A model generated the notes under the pieces. The model was given only the letters and a program-made list of their open reading frames with translations, ran no database searches and was not told the origin of the DNA. A stretch of DNA of 21,235 nt from Planctomycetota bacterium (GTDB lineage Bacteria; Planctomycetota; Planctomycetia; Pirellulales; Lacipirellulaceae): contig JAKEIB010000161.1 of assembly GCA_022614705.1 (NCBI GenBank), positions 1 to 21,235 of the forward strand, written 5' to 3'. Shown in pieces: positions 7,781-15,294 of this stretch. Numbering within the stretch: position 1 is the first letter of the stretch; every line of letters starts with the position of its first letter. The translations under genes were made by a program, and so were the position numbers.

Positions 7781-8554
7781 TCACCAAGTTTGGTCATGCA
7801 CGAAGGCGAAGTTGTTGACGTATCCGCGGGGCGTTGAGGTTGCCCGCGAATCGATGCGCTGGTGCCGGGCGGAGTCGAACTCAGCGAGCGGATGGCGGCG
7901 GCCATTGAGAAAGAAACTCCCCTCGTAGCCGTGGGAGCGGAGCAGTTCGAACACGGGGCGTACGTCACCGTCGGAACGGTGACGCGCTTCGCATTCGATG
8001 AGCAGCGCCGGACGGTGCGATTCGAGTGTGTGTCGCGCGCCGTCGAGCACCGCCAGCTCGTGGCCTTCGACGTCGATTTTTAGAAAGCTGGGCCCGCGGT
8101 TTTTGGCGAAGAAGGCGTCGATGGTGGTGACTTCGACCGGCATGGTGCATGGGGCACGGAGCATGGAGTTTTTGAGCCTCCCTTCTCCCTGCCCCCTGCC
8201 CCATGCCTCTAACGTTGCAGCGTGAGTCTCGCCGGCACCGTGTGGCACGTGCAGTGTGAGCTGGCCGCAGGTGTTGGAGACGGCCATTGGAACAATCGCG
8301 ACGTTGTCGTAACGCATCGCAGTGAATGCGAGACGCAGATAATCCACCTGACGCGGTTGGGGTTCGAAGGCGAACACGGCGCCCTTGAAACCGACTCGGC
8401 GACGCATCCAGTAGGTGTAGGCGCCCTTGTGGCAACCGATGTCGGCTGCGACTTGGCCCGGCTGCAGCTGCGAGCAAACAAATCGCAGCTCGGCGGGGTC
8501 GACTCGCAGCCGGTATCGGTAAGCGCGGTAGAGGTAGCGAAGTTTGACGGACAT
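7781..8554 (-). CDS. FkbM-family SAM-dependent methyltransferase
   Basis: This protein has 257 residues from ATG 8554. The SAM-binding segment AADIGCHKGAYTYWM is at about 36-50, followed by FAFEPQP (61-67), where the acidic residue normally holds the SAM ribose. FLKIDVEGHELAVLDGA is the hallmark second motif of the FkbM family. Members usually O-methylate sugars or natural-product hydroxyls; the substrate here cannot be read from sequence. Residues 117-138 are an unusual insert translated from a low-complexity repeat tract (8141-8206). The open frame extends upstream to 8749, but that part is Arg-rich and crosses repeats, so the ATG before VKLRYLYRAYRYRLR is preferred. No Shine-Dalgarno is evident. 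It is convergent with the acyl-AMP ligase gene, and a shared pathway is possible but unproven. Confidence 0.87.
   Translation of the reverse strand: MSVKLRYLYRAYRYRLRVDPAELRFVCSQLQPGQVAADIGCHKGAYTYWMRRRVGFKGAVFAFEPQPRQVDYLRLAFTAMRYDNVAIVPMAVSNTCGQLTLHVPHGAGETHAATLEAWGRGQGEGRLKNSMLRAPCTMPVEVTTIDAFFAKNRGPSFLKIDVEGHELAVLDGARHTLESHRPALLIECEARHRSDGDVRPVFELLRSHGYEGSFFLNGRRHPLAEFDSARHQRIDSRATSTPRGYVNNFAFVHDQTW
8141..8206. repeat. Repeat-like tract inside the FkbM methyltransferase gene
   Basis: A low-complexity tract, rich in short catg and cccct words, is bounded by a 9-bp inverted repeat (gcatggggc 8148-8156 / gccccatgc 8198-8206). It is translated as residues 117-138 of the methyltransferase. 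Its base composition and word pattern differ from the flanking gene, suggesting an inserted dispersed repeat. Confidence 0.6.
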
Positions 8555-8641
8555 GGGCCGGGTCAGCGGTGCGCGGAACGTAGTGCCGCATTGTCGCTCG
8601 GGTTGATCGCGCGGGACAAGATCAGTCGCACATGTGGCCGC

Positions 8642-8735
8642 GTCTCTCCGAGACGCGGGTGCGAGTCTCGGAGAGACTCGCCCACTTCTCGGTCCGCGCG
8701 CGACGAGAGCCCGGTCGCTTGCGCGACCAGGCTCT
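8642..8735. repeat. Two adjacent strong hairpins upstream of the FkbM gene
   Basis: The first hairpin has perfect 13-base arms (8642-8654 and 8665-8677, gtctctccgagac and its reverse complement). The second has 13-base arms (8706-8718 and 8723-8735, 12 of 13 paired) around a ttgc loop. They lie between the FkbM gene start and the end of the next TPR gene. The region 8555-8824 holds no gene. Confidence 0.8.
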
Positions 8736-8777
8736 GACGCTCCCCCCAAAGATGTTGATACGTGTAACGCGCTCCGC

Positions 8778-8807
8778 CGACCACTTCGTGGTGCCCGGTC
8801 GCGGCTA
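8778..8807 (+). repeat. REP-like element, family GACC-ACC...GGTGCCCGGTCGCGGCTA, copy 1
   Basis: The 30-base tract ends in ggtgcccggtcgcggcta, identical to the end of copy 2 near trpC (14000-14017) and one base different from copy 3 (17938-17955). It contains an internal hairpin, accac ttc gtggt. This copy is shorter: the left arm seen in copies 2 and 3 is not clear here. Confidence 0.75.
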
Positions 8808-8824
8808 AACGGGTGATCGTAGCG

Positions 8825-10372
8825 TTACTTGGTTTTTTCCTCGTGAATGGCCTGTGCAACTTCGATGGGTGAGATGCGGTAGGGCTTGTCGTGCTGATAA
8901 AGCGAAAGGCGTTCCTGGAATGCTTCCTTTTCGGCAGCGCTGGCCAGTTGTACGGCCTGCTCGACAGTTTGCTTCGCGGCGGCGAAGTCGCCCGCGCTGG
9001 CTTGAGCGGCGGCGAGCGTGTCGAGGCTCGCGGCATCGCGGTCGCCCGTTAGTTTCATGGCCGTTTGAGCGCGCTCGATCGCCAACTGCGGATTGCGGAT
9101 GGCGTCGTCGGGGCAAGTCGCCAACAACCAGGCCGAACTCGTGTGGGCGTGGCTCGAATTCGAGTCAATTTCAATCGCCCGCTCGTATTCGGTCGAAGCG
9201 TCGGCATAACGACCGAGGTCGGTCAGCACGTCGGCACGGCTGGCCACGGCATATGCGTCGTTCGGCGAGAGTCGCACGACTTCGTCATAGTAACGAATCG
9301 CTTCCTCAAGTTGTCCGTTCAAGTGGCAAGCGCGGGCGAGTCCGCGGTGCGCGACCGCCAAATCGGGGTCGAGCTCGATCGCCTGCTTGTAGTCTTGGAC
9401 GGCAGGTGCAATGCGGCCGGCGACGACGAACAATGCGCCTCGATTGGAGTATGCCTTGGCAAACTTCGGATTGATATGAATCGTGCGCGTGAAATCGTCG
9501 AAGGCCTTTTTGAACTGGCCGGCTTGGGCCAGGAGCACGCCGCGGTTGTGGATCGCGCGCCAGCGGTTGGCATCGGCCTCGATCGCGGCGTCGAAGTCGC
9601 TCATCGCTTCTTGGGCGCGGCCCTCGTCGGCCCTAAGTTGACCGCGCCGATTGAGCGCCCACGCCGTGAGGTCGTTCGCGTAATTACCGATTGCCGGGGT
9701 CGGCTGGTTCGCTTGAGCCTGTCGGCACGTTTCGATGATGCGTGAGAAATCGTCTTCGCTTTCCGCCGACGTGGACCATTCGTGCGCCTGAGCCAGGATG
9801 CGAACCGCCGGCGATTCGAGCGCCGACTTCGGCGGCGAAGGCATCGGCGGCATTGCTGGTGTTGTTCGCGGCGATGCCAACGTAGGTGTTGACGGATTCA
9901 TGGTCATGCGCTGCGGCGGGACTCCGGTCCGCGCGTTCGCATTGACGTTGGGACGCATCGAGCGGTTGGTCGACGCGCGTTGGCCTTGAGCCCTGGGCGT
10001 GCGCGATTGCGTCGTCATGCCGTTCGGTTGGCCCGCGGTGAAGCGCTGCGGCAGCGGCATGGCGTTCTTCGGCATCGCTCGACCGGACTGCGCCTGTTGA
10101 GCCGTCATCGGCGACCTTTGGGACGCTTTGCTGCGAGTGAAAGGCATCTTGGGCCAATTAAACTGGCCATTTTGAAACAGCGCTTCCCGCTTTGGCGGCG
10201 CTCCGCTCGAGCCGCGGATTCCGGCCGATGGCGAAACGACGGTCGGATAGCCGTTCGGCGAAGCGTGCATGTTTCCGTGTTGTGCAACGGCAACCAGCGG
10301 CCCGATCGCGACAAGCGAAATCGCAATTGCGAGGCCGACATCGACTCGGCGGATGAAACGTGCGAAACGCAT
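8825..10372 (-). CDS. Secreted TPR-repeat protein (paralogue 1)
   Basis: From the ATG at 10372 this is a 515-residue protein starting MRFARFIRR, then a hydrophobic stretch (VGLAIAISLVAIGPLVAVA) and a plausible AVA-Q signal-peptidase site. GTG 10399 and ATG 10384 are in-frame alternatives that would add residues before the signal peptide. About 170 residues of Pro/Ser/Asn/Arg-rich low complexity follow. Then come five to six tetratricopeptide repeats (for example RAIHNRGVLLAQAGQFKKAFDDF and AYSNRGALFVVAGRIAPAVQDY). The C-terminus has LATCPDDAIRNPQLAIERA and a LDTLAAAQASAGDF repeat, a recurring arrangement in planctomycete TPR proteins. The role is probably a protein-interaction scaffold outside the cytoplasmic membrane. 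It lies 197 bp downstream of a paralogue on the same strand. The specific function is unknown. Confidence 0.85.
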   Translation of the reverse strand: MRFARFIRRVDVGLAIAISLVAIGPLVAVAQHGNMHASPNGYPTVVSPSAGIRGSSGAPPKREALFQNGQFNWPKMPFTRSKASQRSPMTAQQAQSGRAMPKNAMPLPQRFTAGQPNGMTTQSRTPRAQGQRASTNRSMRPNVNANARTGVPPQRMTMNPSTPTLASPRTTPAMPPMPSPPKSALESPAVRILAQAHEWSTSAESEDDFSRIIETCRQAQANQPTPAIGNYANDLTAWALNRRGQLRADEGRAQEAMSDFDAAIEADANRWRAIHNRGVLLAQAGQFKKAFDDFTRTIHINPKFAKAYSNRGALFVVAGRIAPAVQDYKQAIELDPDLAVAHRGLARACHLNGQLEEAIRYYDEVVRLSPNDAYAVASRADVLTDLGRYADASTEYERAIEIDSNSSHAHTSSAWLLATCPDDAIRNPQLAIERAQTAMKLTGDRDAASLDTLAAAQASAGDFAAAKQTVEQAVQLASAAEKEAFQERLSLYQHDKPYRISPIEVAQAIHEEKTK

Positions 10373-10569
10373 GACTGGACCCATCTGGCAAAGTTTCACG
10401 GTAAGACCGTATTGCGTAATGCGTCTATCGGTCAGCGGGCGCGGACAACCTAATCGGAATTACCCGGAAACTCGCCAGAATTGGAAAACTCACGCCAATT
10501 TGCCGCGTTGAACGTGCTGGCAATGCTGGCGGAGAGGATGGCGGCATTCTGCTACCGCGCGACGTCAAC

Positions 10570-12300
10570 TTACAGACCCGTGCGATACGGTTGCCTCTGC
10601 TGATAGAGACGGAGCCGTGCTTGCAACGGCTCGGCGGCTGCCGGTGGAGCAGACTGTATCGCTTGCTGCTCGGCCTGTACCGCGCTGTCGAAATCGCCGG
10701 CGTTGGCGTGGGCGGCCGCGATCACGTCGAGGGCGAGAAAGTCGCCGGGCGGTGATAGCTTGACGGCAGTTTGCGCTTCGCTGAGCGCTTCATCCGCGTC
10801 GCGACAGCGGTCGTCGGGGCAGGTCGCTTTGAGCCAGGCCAGGCTGCGGCGAGTTTCCGCAAGATCCGGGTTGATCGCGATCGATTGCTTGAAGTCGTCG
10901 AGTGCGCGAGCGTACTCGCCGCGTTCGGCCAACAAGTTACCGCGCTGCGTGACACCTTGGGCATCGCCGGGCGCGAGCCGAATTGCACGATCCAGATCGG
11001 TCACTGCCCGCTCGATCTCGCCAAGTTGTTGCAGCGCGTGCGCGCGGGCCCGATATAGTTCCGCGTCATCCGGCATGCGCTCGATGGCCCGGCCGTAATC
11101 GGCCACGGCTTCGGTCTTTTTGCCCTGCGCGGCGAGCAACTCGGCTCGGTTCCGATAGGCAATTGCCAGGCCCGGGTTAAGCTCCAGGACGCGATTGAAA
11201 TCAAGCAAGGCGGCATGGAAGTCGTTTTGCTGGGCGAGTGTGACGGCACGATTGTGAATGGCGACTGCGTTTGTAGGGTCTAGCGAAGCGGCCGCTTGGA
11301 ACTCGCTGAACGCCAGTTCCGGCTGACCGGCTTCGATGAACTGCTCGCCGTGGCGGTTGTGTGCCCACGCGGCAAGCCGCCGCGCGGACGTGGCAGTTTC
11401 ATCGGGCGGATTACTGTTTAAAACTCGCTGACATAATTCCACGACAGTCAACAGTTGGCCCGGTTCCTTCGCCGCCGCGGCGAGCTCCTGCGCCTGCGCA
11501 AGCCAGTCGGCGAGCGAATCGGCCGAGTCCGAAACGATAATCGGTTCCATATCGGCCGTTGATTCCGCGGTCGGTTGTGCGACGCCCGTGGGAACTCGCA
11601 ATGCGCTGTCGTTCAGCGGAGACTCAAACGCGGCGCGATCAATCGGCGATGGACGGCGTTTCCGCGAGGCGTCGGTTTGAAGCCAAACCAGCTCCTTGAG
11701 CGGCTCGCTCGTGAATTGAGTCGGGTCGGGTGGTTCGAGGGCGCTGGGCGCGGCGTTACGCGGTTCGCTCAGGTCGCTGACGACGTTGCGCTTGGGCGAA
11801 TTGTCCGACGCCGTGGGGGCGATCCAAGCGGAGTCCGCGGGCACCGGCGCGTCGACGGAAAGGATCGCCTCCTTAATCGATAAGGTGCTGCTGAGCGGCG
11901 CTGTCGGCCCTACGGGCATCGATTCATCGAGCGGCGACGCCGGCTGCACGGTCAGTGGTTGGCTGAGTGGAGCCGACAGATCGTTCAGCCGCGGCCCTGA
12001 GGTGCGCCAACGGCTGAGCGGACCGGGCAACAGCGACCAATCGTTGGGCGGCGCCTGGGCATCGGCCGAGAACGGATTGCGATAGGTGGTTGCCGCGGGG
12101 CGCTGCGAGTGCGGTCCCTTCGAGGTAGTCTTCGCCGTGGCCGTGGCGGTACGCACGAGGATCGAACTACCTGCGGCGTTCGATTGCCGGGGCTGTTGGT
12201 TCGGGCGTTCGGCCGTCGCGCGTGCGGTGATTAGTGTGAGAGCGGCAATCGCGACTAGCGCGCGAGAGCTTTGTGTGACCGGGGATAGCTTCCTTGCCAT
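10570..12300 (-). CDS. Secreted TPR-repeat protein (paralogue 2)
   Basis: A 576-residue protein starts MARKLSPVTQSSRALVAIAA with an Ala-rich signal peptide (likely cut after ARATA). A roughly 250-residue disordered Ser/Pro/Ala region follows, then tandem TPRs (for example AIHNRAVTLAQQNDFHAALLDF, AYRNRAELLAAQGKKTEAVADY and ARAHALQQLGEIERAVTDL). The end, LKATCPDDRCRDADEALSEAQ followed by LDVIAAAHANAGDFDSAVQAEQ and LRLYQQRQPYR, matches the end of the adjacent TPR protein closely, so the two probably arose by duplication. The conserved PYR close to the C-terminus is shared by both. The disordered regions have diverged much more than the repeats. The role is unknown. It is 64 bp downstream of fumC on the same strand, and co-transcription is possible. 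Confidence 0.85.
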   Translation of the reverse strand: MARKLSPVTQSSRALVAIAALTLITARATAERPNQQPRQSNAAGSSILVRTATATAKTTSKGPHSQRPAATTYRNPFSADAQAPPNDWSLLPGPLSRWRTSGPRLNDLSAPLSQPLTVQPASPLDESMPVGPTAPLSSTLSIKEAILSVDAPVPADSAWIAPTASDNSPKRNVVSDLSEPRNAAPSALEPPDPTQFTSEPLKELVWLQTDASRKRRPSPIDRAAFESPLNDSALRVPTGVAQPTAESTADMEPIIVSDSADSLADWLAQAQELAAAAKEPGQLLTVVELCQRVLNSNPPDETATSARRLAAWAHNRHGEQFIEAGQPELAFSEFQAAASLDPTNAVAIHNRAVTLAQQNDFHAALLDFNRVLELNPGLAIAYRNRAELLAAQGKKTEAVADYGRAIERMPDDAELYRARAHALQQLGEIERAVTDLDRAIRLAPGDAQGVTQRGNLLAERGEYARALDDFKQSIAINPDLAETRRSLAWLKATCPDDRCRDADEALSEAQTAVKLSPPGDFLALDVIAAAHANAGDFDSAVQAEQQAIQSAPPAAAEPLQARLRLYQQRQPYRTGL

Positions 12301-12330
12301 CGTCGGGGCTCCGAGGTAGTTGTACGTTGA

Positions 12331-12358
12331 GTCGGGGCCGAGGACGGCCCGGCTCGCT
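12331..12358 (-). repeat. Diverged single arm of the GAGCCGGGGCG repeat
   Basis: The tract ends in ggcccggctcgct, resembling the right arm of the putA palindrome (1692-1717) with several substitutions. It fills most of the gap between fumC and the TPR gene. It is assigned to the family at lower confidence because of the divergence. Confidence 0.5.
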
Positions 12359-12364
12359 GAATTG

Positions 12365-13780
12365 TTATTCCCTTGGTTCCGTCATTTTCAATGGGTCGAG
12401 CGCGTCGTTGAGTTCGCTGTCCGGCAGTACTTTTCGCTCCCGACATAGCTCGCGGATTGTCTTACCGCTGTCAAACGCCTCTTTGGCGAACGCCGCGGCC
12501 TTCTCGTAACCAATCTTTGGCGCGAGCGACGTGACCATCATCAGCGACTGCTCGATCAATTGCCGGCAGTGTTCCTCGTTCACTTCGAGGCCCGTGAGCA
12601 GCTTGTCGACCATGACGTTCGTCATGTTGGCGAGCAGCATCACGGATTCGAGGAAGGCGTCGATCAACACGGGCATGGCGACATTGAGCTCGAACAGCGA
12701 GCCGACGCCGCCCAGGGCCGCGGTCGAGACCGTGACGTCGTTGCCGATCACGCGGCATGCCACCTGCATCGCCGACTCGCAGATCACGGGGTTGACTTTG
12801 CCGGGCATGATCGAGGAGCCGGGCTGCGTGGCGGGCAGCGACAGCTCGAAGATGCCGCAGCGTGGGCCGGAGCCGAGCAGGCGGATGTCGCTGGCGATTT
12901 TTGACAGCGACACGGCGATGGTTTTCAGCTCGCCGTGGGCTTCGACAAACGAATCCTTGGCCGCCTGGGCTTCCGGATGATTGGCTGCTTCCGCGAATTT
13001 GGCGCCCAGTTTTTTGGACAGCGCCGCGCACACTTTGGCGGCGAATTTTGGGTGCGTGTTGATGCCCGTGCCGACGGCGGTGCCGCCGATGGGCATGTTT
13101 TCTTCGAGCCGTTTCAGCGCGCGGCTGGCGCGAATGACCGAGTACTCGGCCTGGGCGGCGTAGCCGGAAAACACCTGGCCGACGCGGATCGGCGTGGCGT
13201 CCATAAGGTGGGTGCGGCCGATCTTCACGATGCTGTCCCACTGCCGCGCCTTGGCGGCGAGGTCCTCGTGCAGGCGCTGGAGCGCGGGGATCAGGTCGCG
13301 GGCAACCGCCACGACCGCGGCGATGTGCATGGCGGTCGGGAACGTGTCGTTCGACGACTGGCCCATGTTGACGTGATCGTTCGGGTGCACGGTGCCCTCC
13401 TTGCCCTTCGCGCCGACGCCGAACCCCAAGCGATCGTTCGCCAGATTGGCGATCACCTCGTTGGCGTTGGTGTTCGTGGAGGTGCCGCTGCCGGTTTGGT
13501 AAATGTCGACGGGGAAGTGGTCATCCTGTCGGCCGGCGGCAACGTCCTCGGCGGCCGCGATGATGGCCTGGGCGCGACGTTCGTCGAGCTTGCCGAGTTC
13601 AAGATTGGCCAGTGCACAGGCGGCCTTCAAGTGGCCGAAGGCGTGAATCACGGCTGCGGGCACGGGTTCGAGGGAGATGGGAAAATTGTCGACGGCGCGG
13701 GCCGTGGAGGCACCGTACAGCGCGTCGGCCGGCACGTGCATTTCACCCATCGTGTCGCGTTCGATGCGAAAATCGCTCAT
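12365..13780 (-). CDS. fumC: Class II fumarate hydratase
   Basis: This enzyme interconverts fumarate and L-malate in the citric acid cycle, as a cytoplasmic iron-independent homotetramer. The length of 471 residues fits the class (E. coli FumC has 467). The signature GSSIMPGKVNP is present with Ser322 at the catalytic position, and His191 lies in GRTHLMDATP. GSGTSTNTNANEVIANLAND and HPNDHVNMGQSSNDTFPTAMH are also present. The HPNDHVN wording separates fumarase from the related aspartate ammonia-lyases, which have HPNDDVN. The ATG at 13780 is followed at once by conserved sequence (FRIERDTMGEMHVPADALYGA), so the start is secure although no Shine-Dalgarno is seen. It is divergent from trpC across a 262-bp spacer. 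Confidence 0.95.
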   Translation of the reverse strand: MSDFRIERDTMGEMHVPADALYGASTARAVDNFPISLEPVPAAVIHAFGHLKAACALANLELGKLDERRAQAIIAAAEDVAAGRQDDHFPVDIYQTGSGTSTNTNANEVIANLANDRLGFGVGAKGKEGTVHPNDHVNMGQSSNDTFPTAMHIAAVVAVARDLIPALQRLHEDLAAKARQWDSIVKIGRTHLMDATPIRVGQVFSGYAAQAEYSVIRASRALKRLEENMPIGGTAVGTGINTHPKFAAKVCAALSKKLGAKFAEAANHPEAQAAKDSFVEAHGELKTIAVSLSKIASDIRLLGSGPRCGIFELSLPATQPGSSIMPGKVNPVICESAMQVACRVIGNDVTVSTAALGGVGSLFELNVAMPVLIDAFLESVMLLANMTNVMVDKLLTGLEVNEEHCRQLIEQSLMMVTSLAPKIGYEKAAAFAKEAFDSGKTIRELCRERKVLPDSELNDALDPLKMTEPRE

Positions 13781-13881
13781 GGACCAATCAAACCTTAGCT
13801 AGCTGCCAAGAAAATCTGGGCGATCATACAAACAACCGCCGCGGAGCGGAATGGCGGATCGGGGCGCGGCGCCGTTCACCG

Positions 13882-13905
13882 ACGCTATCAACGATAGCGT
13901 TTTTT
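13882..13905 (+). terminator. Intrinsic terminator in the fumC-trpC spacer
   Basis: A perfect 8-bp stem (acgctatc / gatagcgt) with a 3-base aac loop is followed directly by a run of T (13900-13905). This is a textbook rho-independent terminator on the plus strand. No plus-strand gene precedes it: the neighbour upstream is fumC on the minus strand. It lies 138 bp before the trpC start codon, so it could end a short leader or a small RNA, or block transcription running antisense out of fumC. Confidence 0.65.
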
Positions 13906-13949
13906 CGCCGCATCGTTAAGATGGTGGATATCCGCGTTCCATAGAGGAG

Positions 13950-14017
13950 TAGCCGCGGACCAACGATCCCCAGTCCGGCGACCCGACCACCCTTCGGGCG
14001 GTGCCCGGTCGCGGCTA
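13950..14017 (+). repeat. REP-like element, family GACC-ACC...GGTGCCCGGTCGCGGCTA, copy 2
   Basis: The ends tagccgcggacc and ggtcgcggcta are inverted repeats (one extra base in the left arm). The interior has gcgacccgaccacc and a short hairpin around cccttcggg. It ends 25 bases before the trpC start codon, so it forms much of the trpC 5' leader. Confidence 0.78.
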
Positions 14018-14042
14018 TTTAATCGTTTATCAGCTGTCGGTG

Positions 14043-14825
14043 ATGCCCACGATTCTAGACACGATTGTCGCCACGAAGCGCGCGGAGATGGAGCGCGCGA
14101 AATCGGCCGTGCCGGAGAGCGAATTGCGCGCGCGTCTGGCCGATGCGCCGCCGGTGCGGGATTTTTTCACGCCGTTGGCCGCGGGTGGGCCGATTCGGTT
14201 GATTGCGGAGGTGAAAAAGGCGAGCCCGTCGGCGGGCGTGATTCGGGCCGATTTCGATCCGGTCGAGATCGCACGAATCTATGAAGCACATGGAGCGACG
14301 TGCATCAGCGTATTGACGGACGAGCCGTATTTTCAAGGTCGGTTGGAATATCTGTCGCAAATCCGCGCGGCCGTTGGTTTGCCGGTGCTGCGGAAAGATT
14401 TTATTCTCGACACGTATCAGCTGGTCGAAGCCCGCGCGGCCGGAGCGGATGCGGTGCTTCTGATCGCCGAGTGTTTGGATGACTGCAATCTGCGCAAGCT
14501 ATTCAATGCCGCGTGCGAGCTGAGGATGACGCCGCTTGTGGAGTTGTATGATTCGAATAATTTGCAGCGGGTGTTCGACGCGGGGGCAACGCTGATCGGC
14601 GTCAATAATCGCAACTTGCACACGTTCGAAGTGGACCTCGAACATACCATTCGCATGCGACAGCGGGTTCCCGATGAATGCGTGCTGGTGGGCGAGAGCG
14701 GCATCAAGACGCGCGACGACGTGCTGCGGCTGGAGTCGGCGGGGGTCGATGCGATGCTAGTGGGCGAGTCGCTGACGCGCGAGGCGGATATTGGTTTGGC
14801 GGTGGATCGATTGCTTGGACGGTGA
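14043..14825 (+). CDS. trpC: Indole-3-glycerol-phosphate synthase
   Basis: This enzyme closes the indole ring in tryptophan synthesis, converting carboxyphenylaminodeoxyribulose-5-phosphate to indole-3-glycerol phosphate with loss of CO2 and water. The 260-residue TIM barrel is a typical single-domain size. Conserved catalytic positions are present: Glu56 and Lys58 in IAEVKKASPS, Lys118 in LRKDFI, Glu167 in PLVEL, Asn188 in GVNNRNL and Ser219 in GESGI. The ATG at 14043 is chosen because the open frame upstream to 14001 is encoded by a repeat. No other trp gene is nearby, so the pathway genes appear scattered. An intrinsic terminator and a REP-like element occupy the leader. Confidence 0.95.
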   Translation: MPTILDTIVATKRAEMERAKSAVPESELRARLADAPPVRDFFTPLAAGGPIRLIAEVKKASPSAGVIRADFDPVEIARIYEAHGATCISVLTDEPYFQGRLEYLSQIRAAVGLPVLRKDFILDTYQLVEARAAGADAVLLIAECLDDCNLRKLFNAACELRMTPLVELYDSNNLQRVFDAGATLIGVNNRNLHTFEVDLEHTIRMRQRVPDECVLVGESGIKTRDDVLRLESAGVDAMLVGESLTREADIGLAVDRLLGR

Positions 14826-14831
14826 TCGTTA

Positions 14832-14944
14832 GCCACAAAAAACACGAAGAGCACAAAAACGACATACGGGGACCTATCGATACAGAAATTGCAGTATCAG
14901 AGCGTAGATATTTGCTTTTTGTGATTCCTTGTGTTTTTTGTGGC
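14832..14944. repeat. AT-rich inverted-repeat element between trpC and cutA
   Basis: The ends are inverted repeats: the first 14 bases, gccacaaaaaacac, match perfectly, and similarity continues for about 28 bases (arms 14832-14859 and 14916-14944). Each arm repeats a cacaaaaa word twice. The composition is far more AT-rich than the flanking genes. No target duplication is seen directly at the ends. It begins 6 bases after the trpC stop and ends 20 bases before the cutA start. It could act as a trpC terminator in either orientation. Confidence 0.82.
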
Positions 14945-14964
14945 CATTAACGCGCGGCCGAATC

Positions 14965-15282
14965 ATGAGCGAGTTTTTGCAGATCACGACGACCACCGGC
15001 ACGCGGCCGGATGCGGAGCGGATCGCGGCGGAGTTGGTGTCGCGGCGGTTGGCGGGTTGCGTGCAGGTGAGCGGGCCGATTGTGAGCACGTTTCGTTGGC
15101 AAGGAAAGACGGAGACGCAGGAAGAGTGGGTATGTACGATCAAGACCGCAAGCGAAAAACTGGCGGCCATTCAGAAGGTGATCGAGGAGATTCATCCGTA
15201 CGAGGTGCCGGAAGTGATTGCGACGCCGATTGTGGGGGGGAGTGAGAAGTATTTAGCGTGGTTGAGGGAGGAGACGCGCTAA
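14965..15282 (+). CDS. cutA: CutA1 divalent-cation tolerance protein
   Basis: A small cytoplasmic trimeric protein of the CutA1 family, 105 residues, the usual length. Recognisable family segments are FLQITTTTGTRPDAERIA at the N-terminus, LAGCVQVSGPIVSTFRWQGK, the EEWVCTIKT strand, and HPYEVPEVIATPIVGGSEKYLAW at the C-terminus. CutA was first linked to copper tolerance in E. coli; its real biochemical role remains unsettled. The ATG at 14965 begins the conserved part; an upstream in-frame start at 14929 lies in the inverted-repeat element and is rejected. It is probably co-transcribed with the SRAP gene 12 bp downstream. Confidence 0.93.
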   Translation: MSEFLQITTTTGTRPDAERIAAELVSRRLAGCVQVSGPIVSTFRWQGKTETQEEWVCTIKTASEKLAAIQKVIEEIHPYEVPEVIATPIVGGSEKYLAWLREETR

Positions 15283-15294
15283 GCCGCAAGCGTT

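Noticed and set aside
12935..13798. 287-codon open frame opposite fumC
   Set aside because: The Gly/His/Arg/Asp-rich translation mirrors fumC codons, and fumC is unambiguous.
13778..13920. Trp-rich leader peptide for attenuation upstream of trpC
   Set aside because: Two short plus-strand frames (a 7-codon frame at 13778 and one through the terminator hairpin) contain no Trp codons.
14832..14944. Complete insertion sequence or target-duplicated MITE between trpC and cutA
   Set aside because: There is no transposase and no exact duplication directly at the ends, so it is only listed as an inverted-repeat element.
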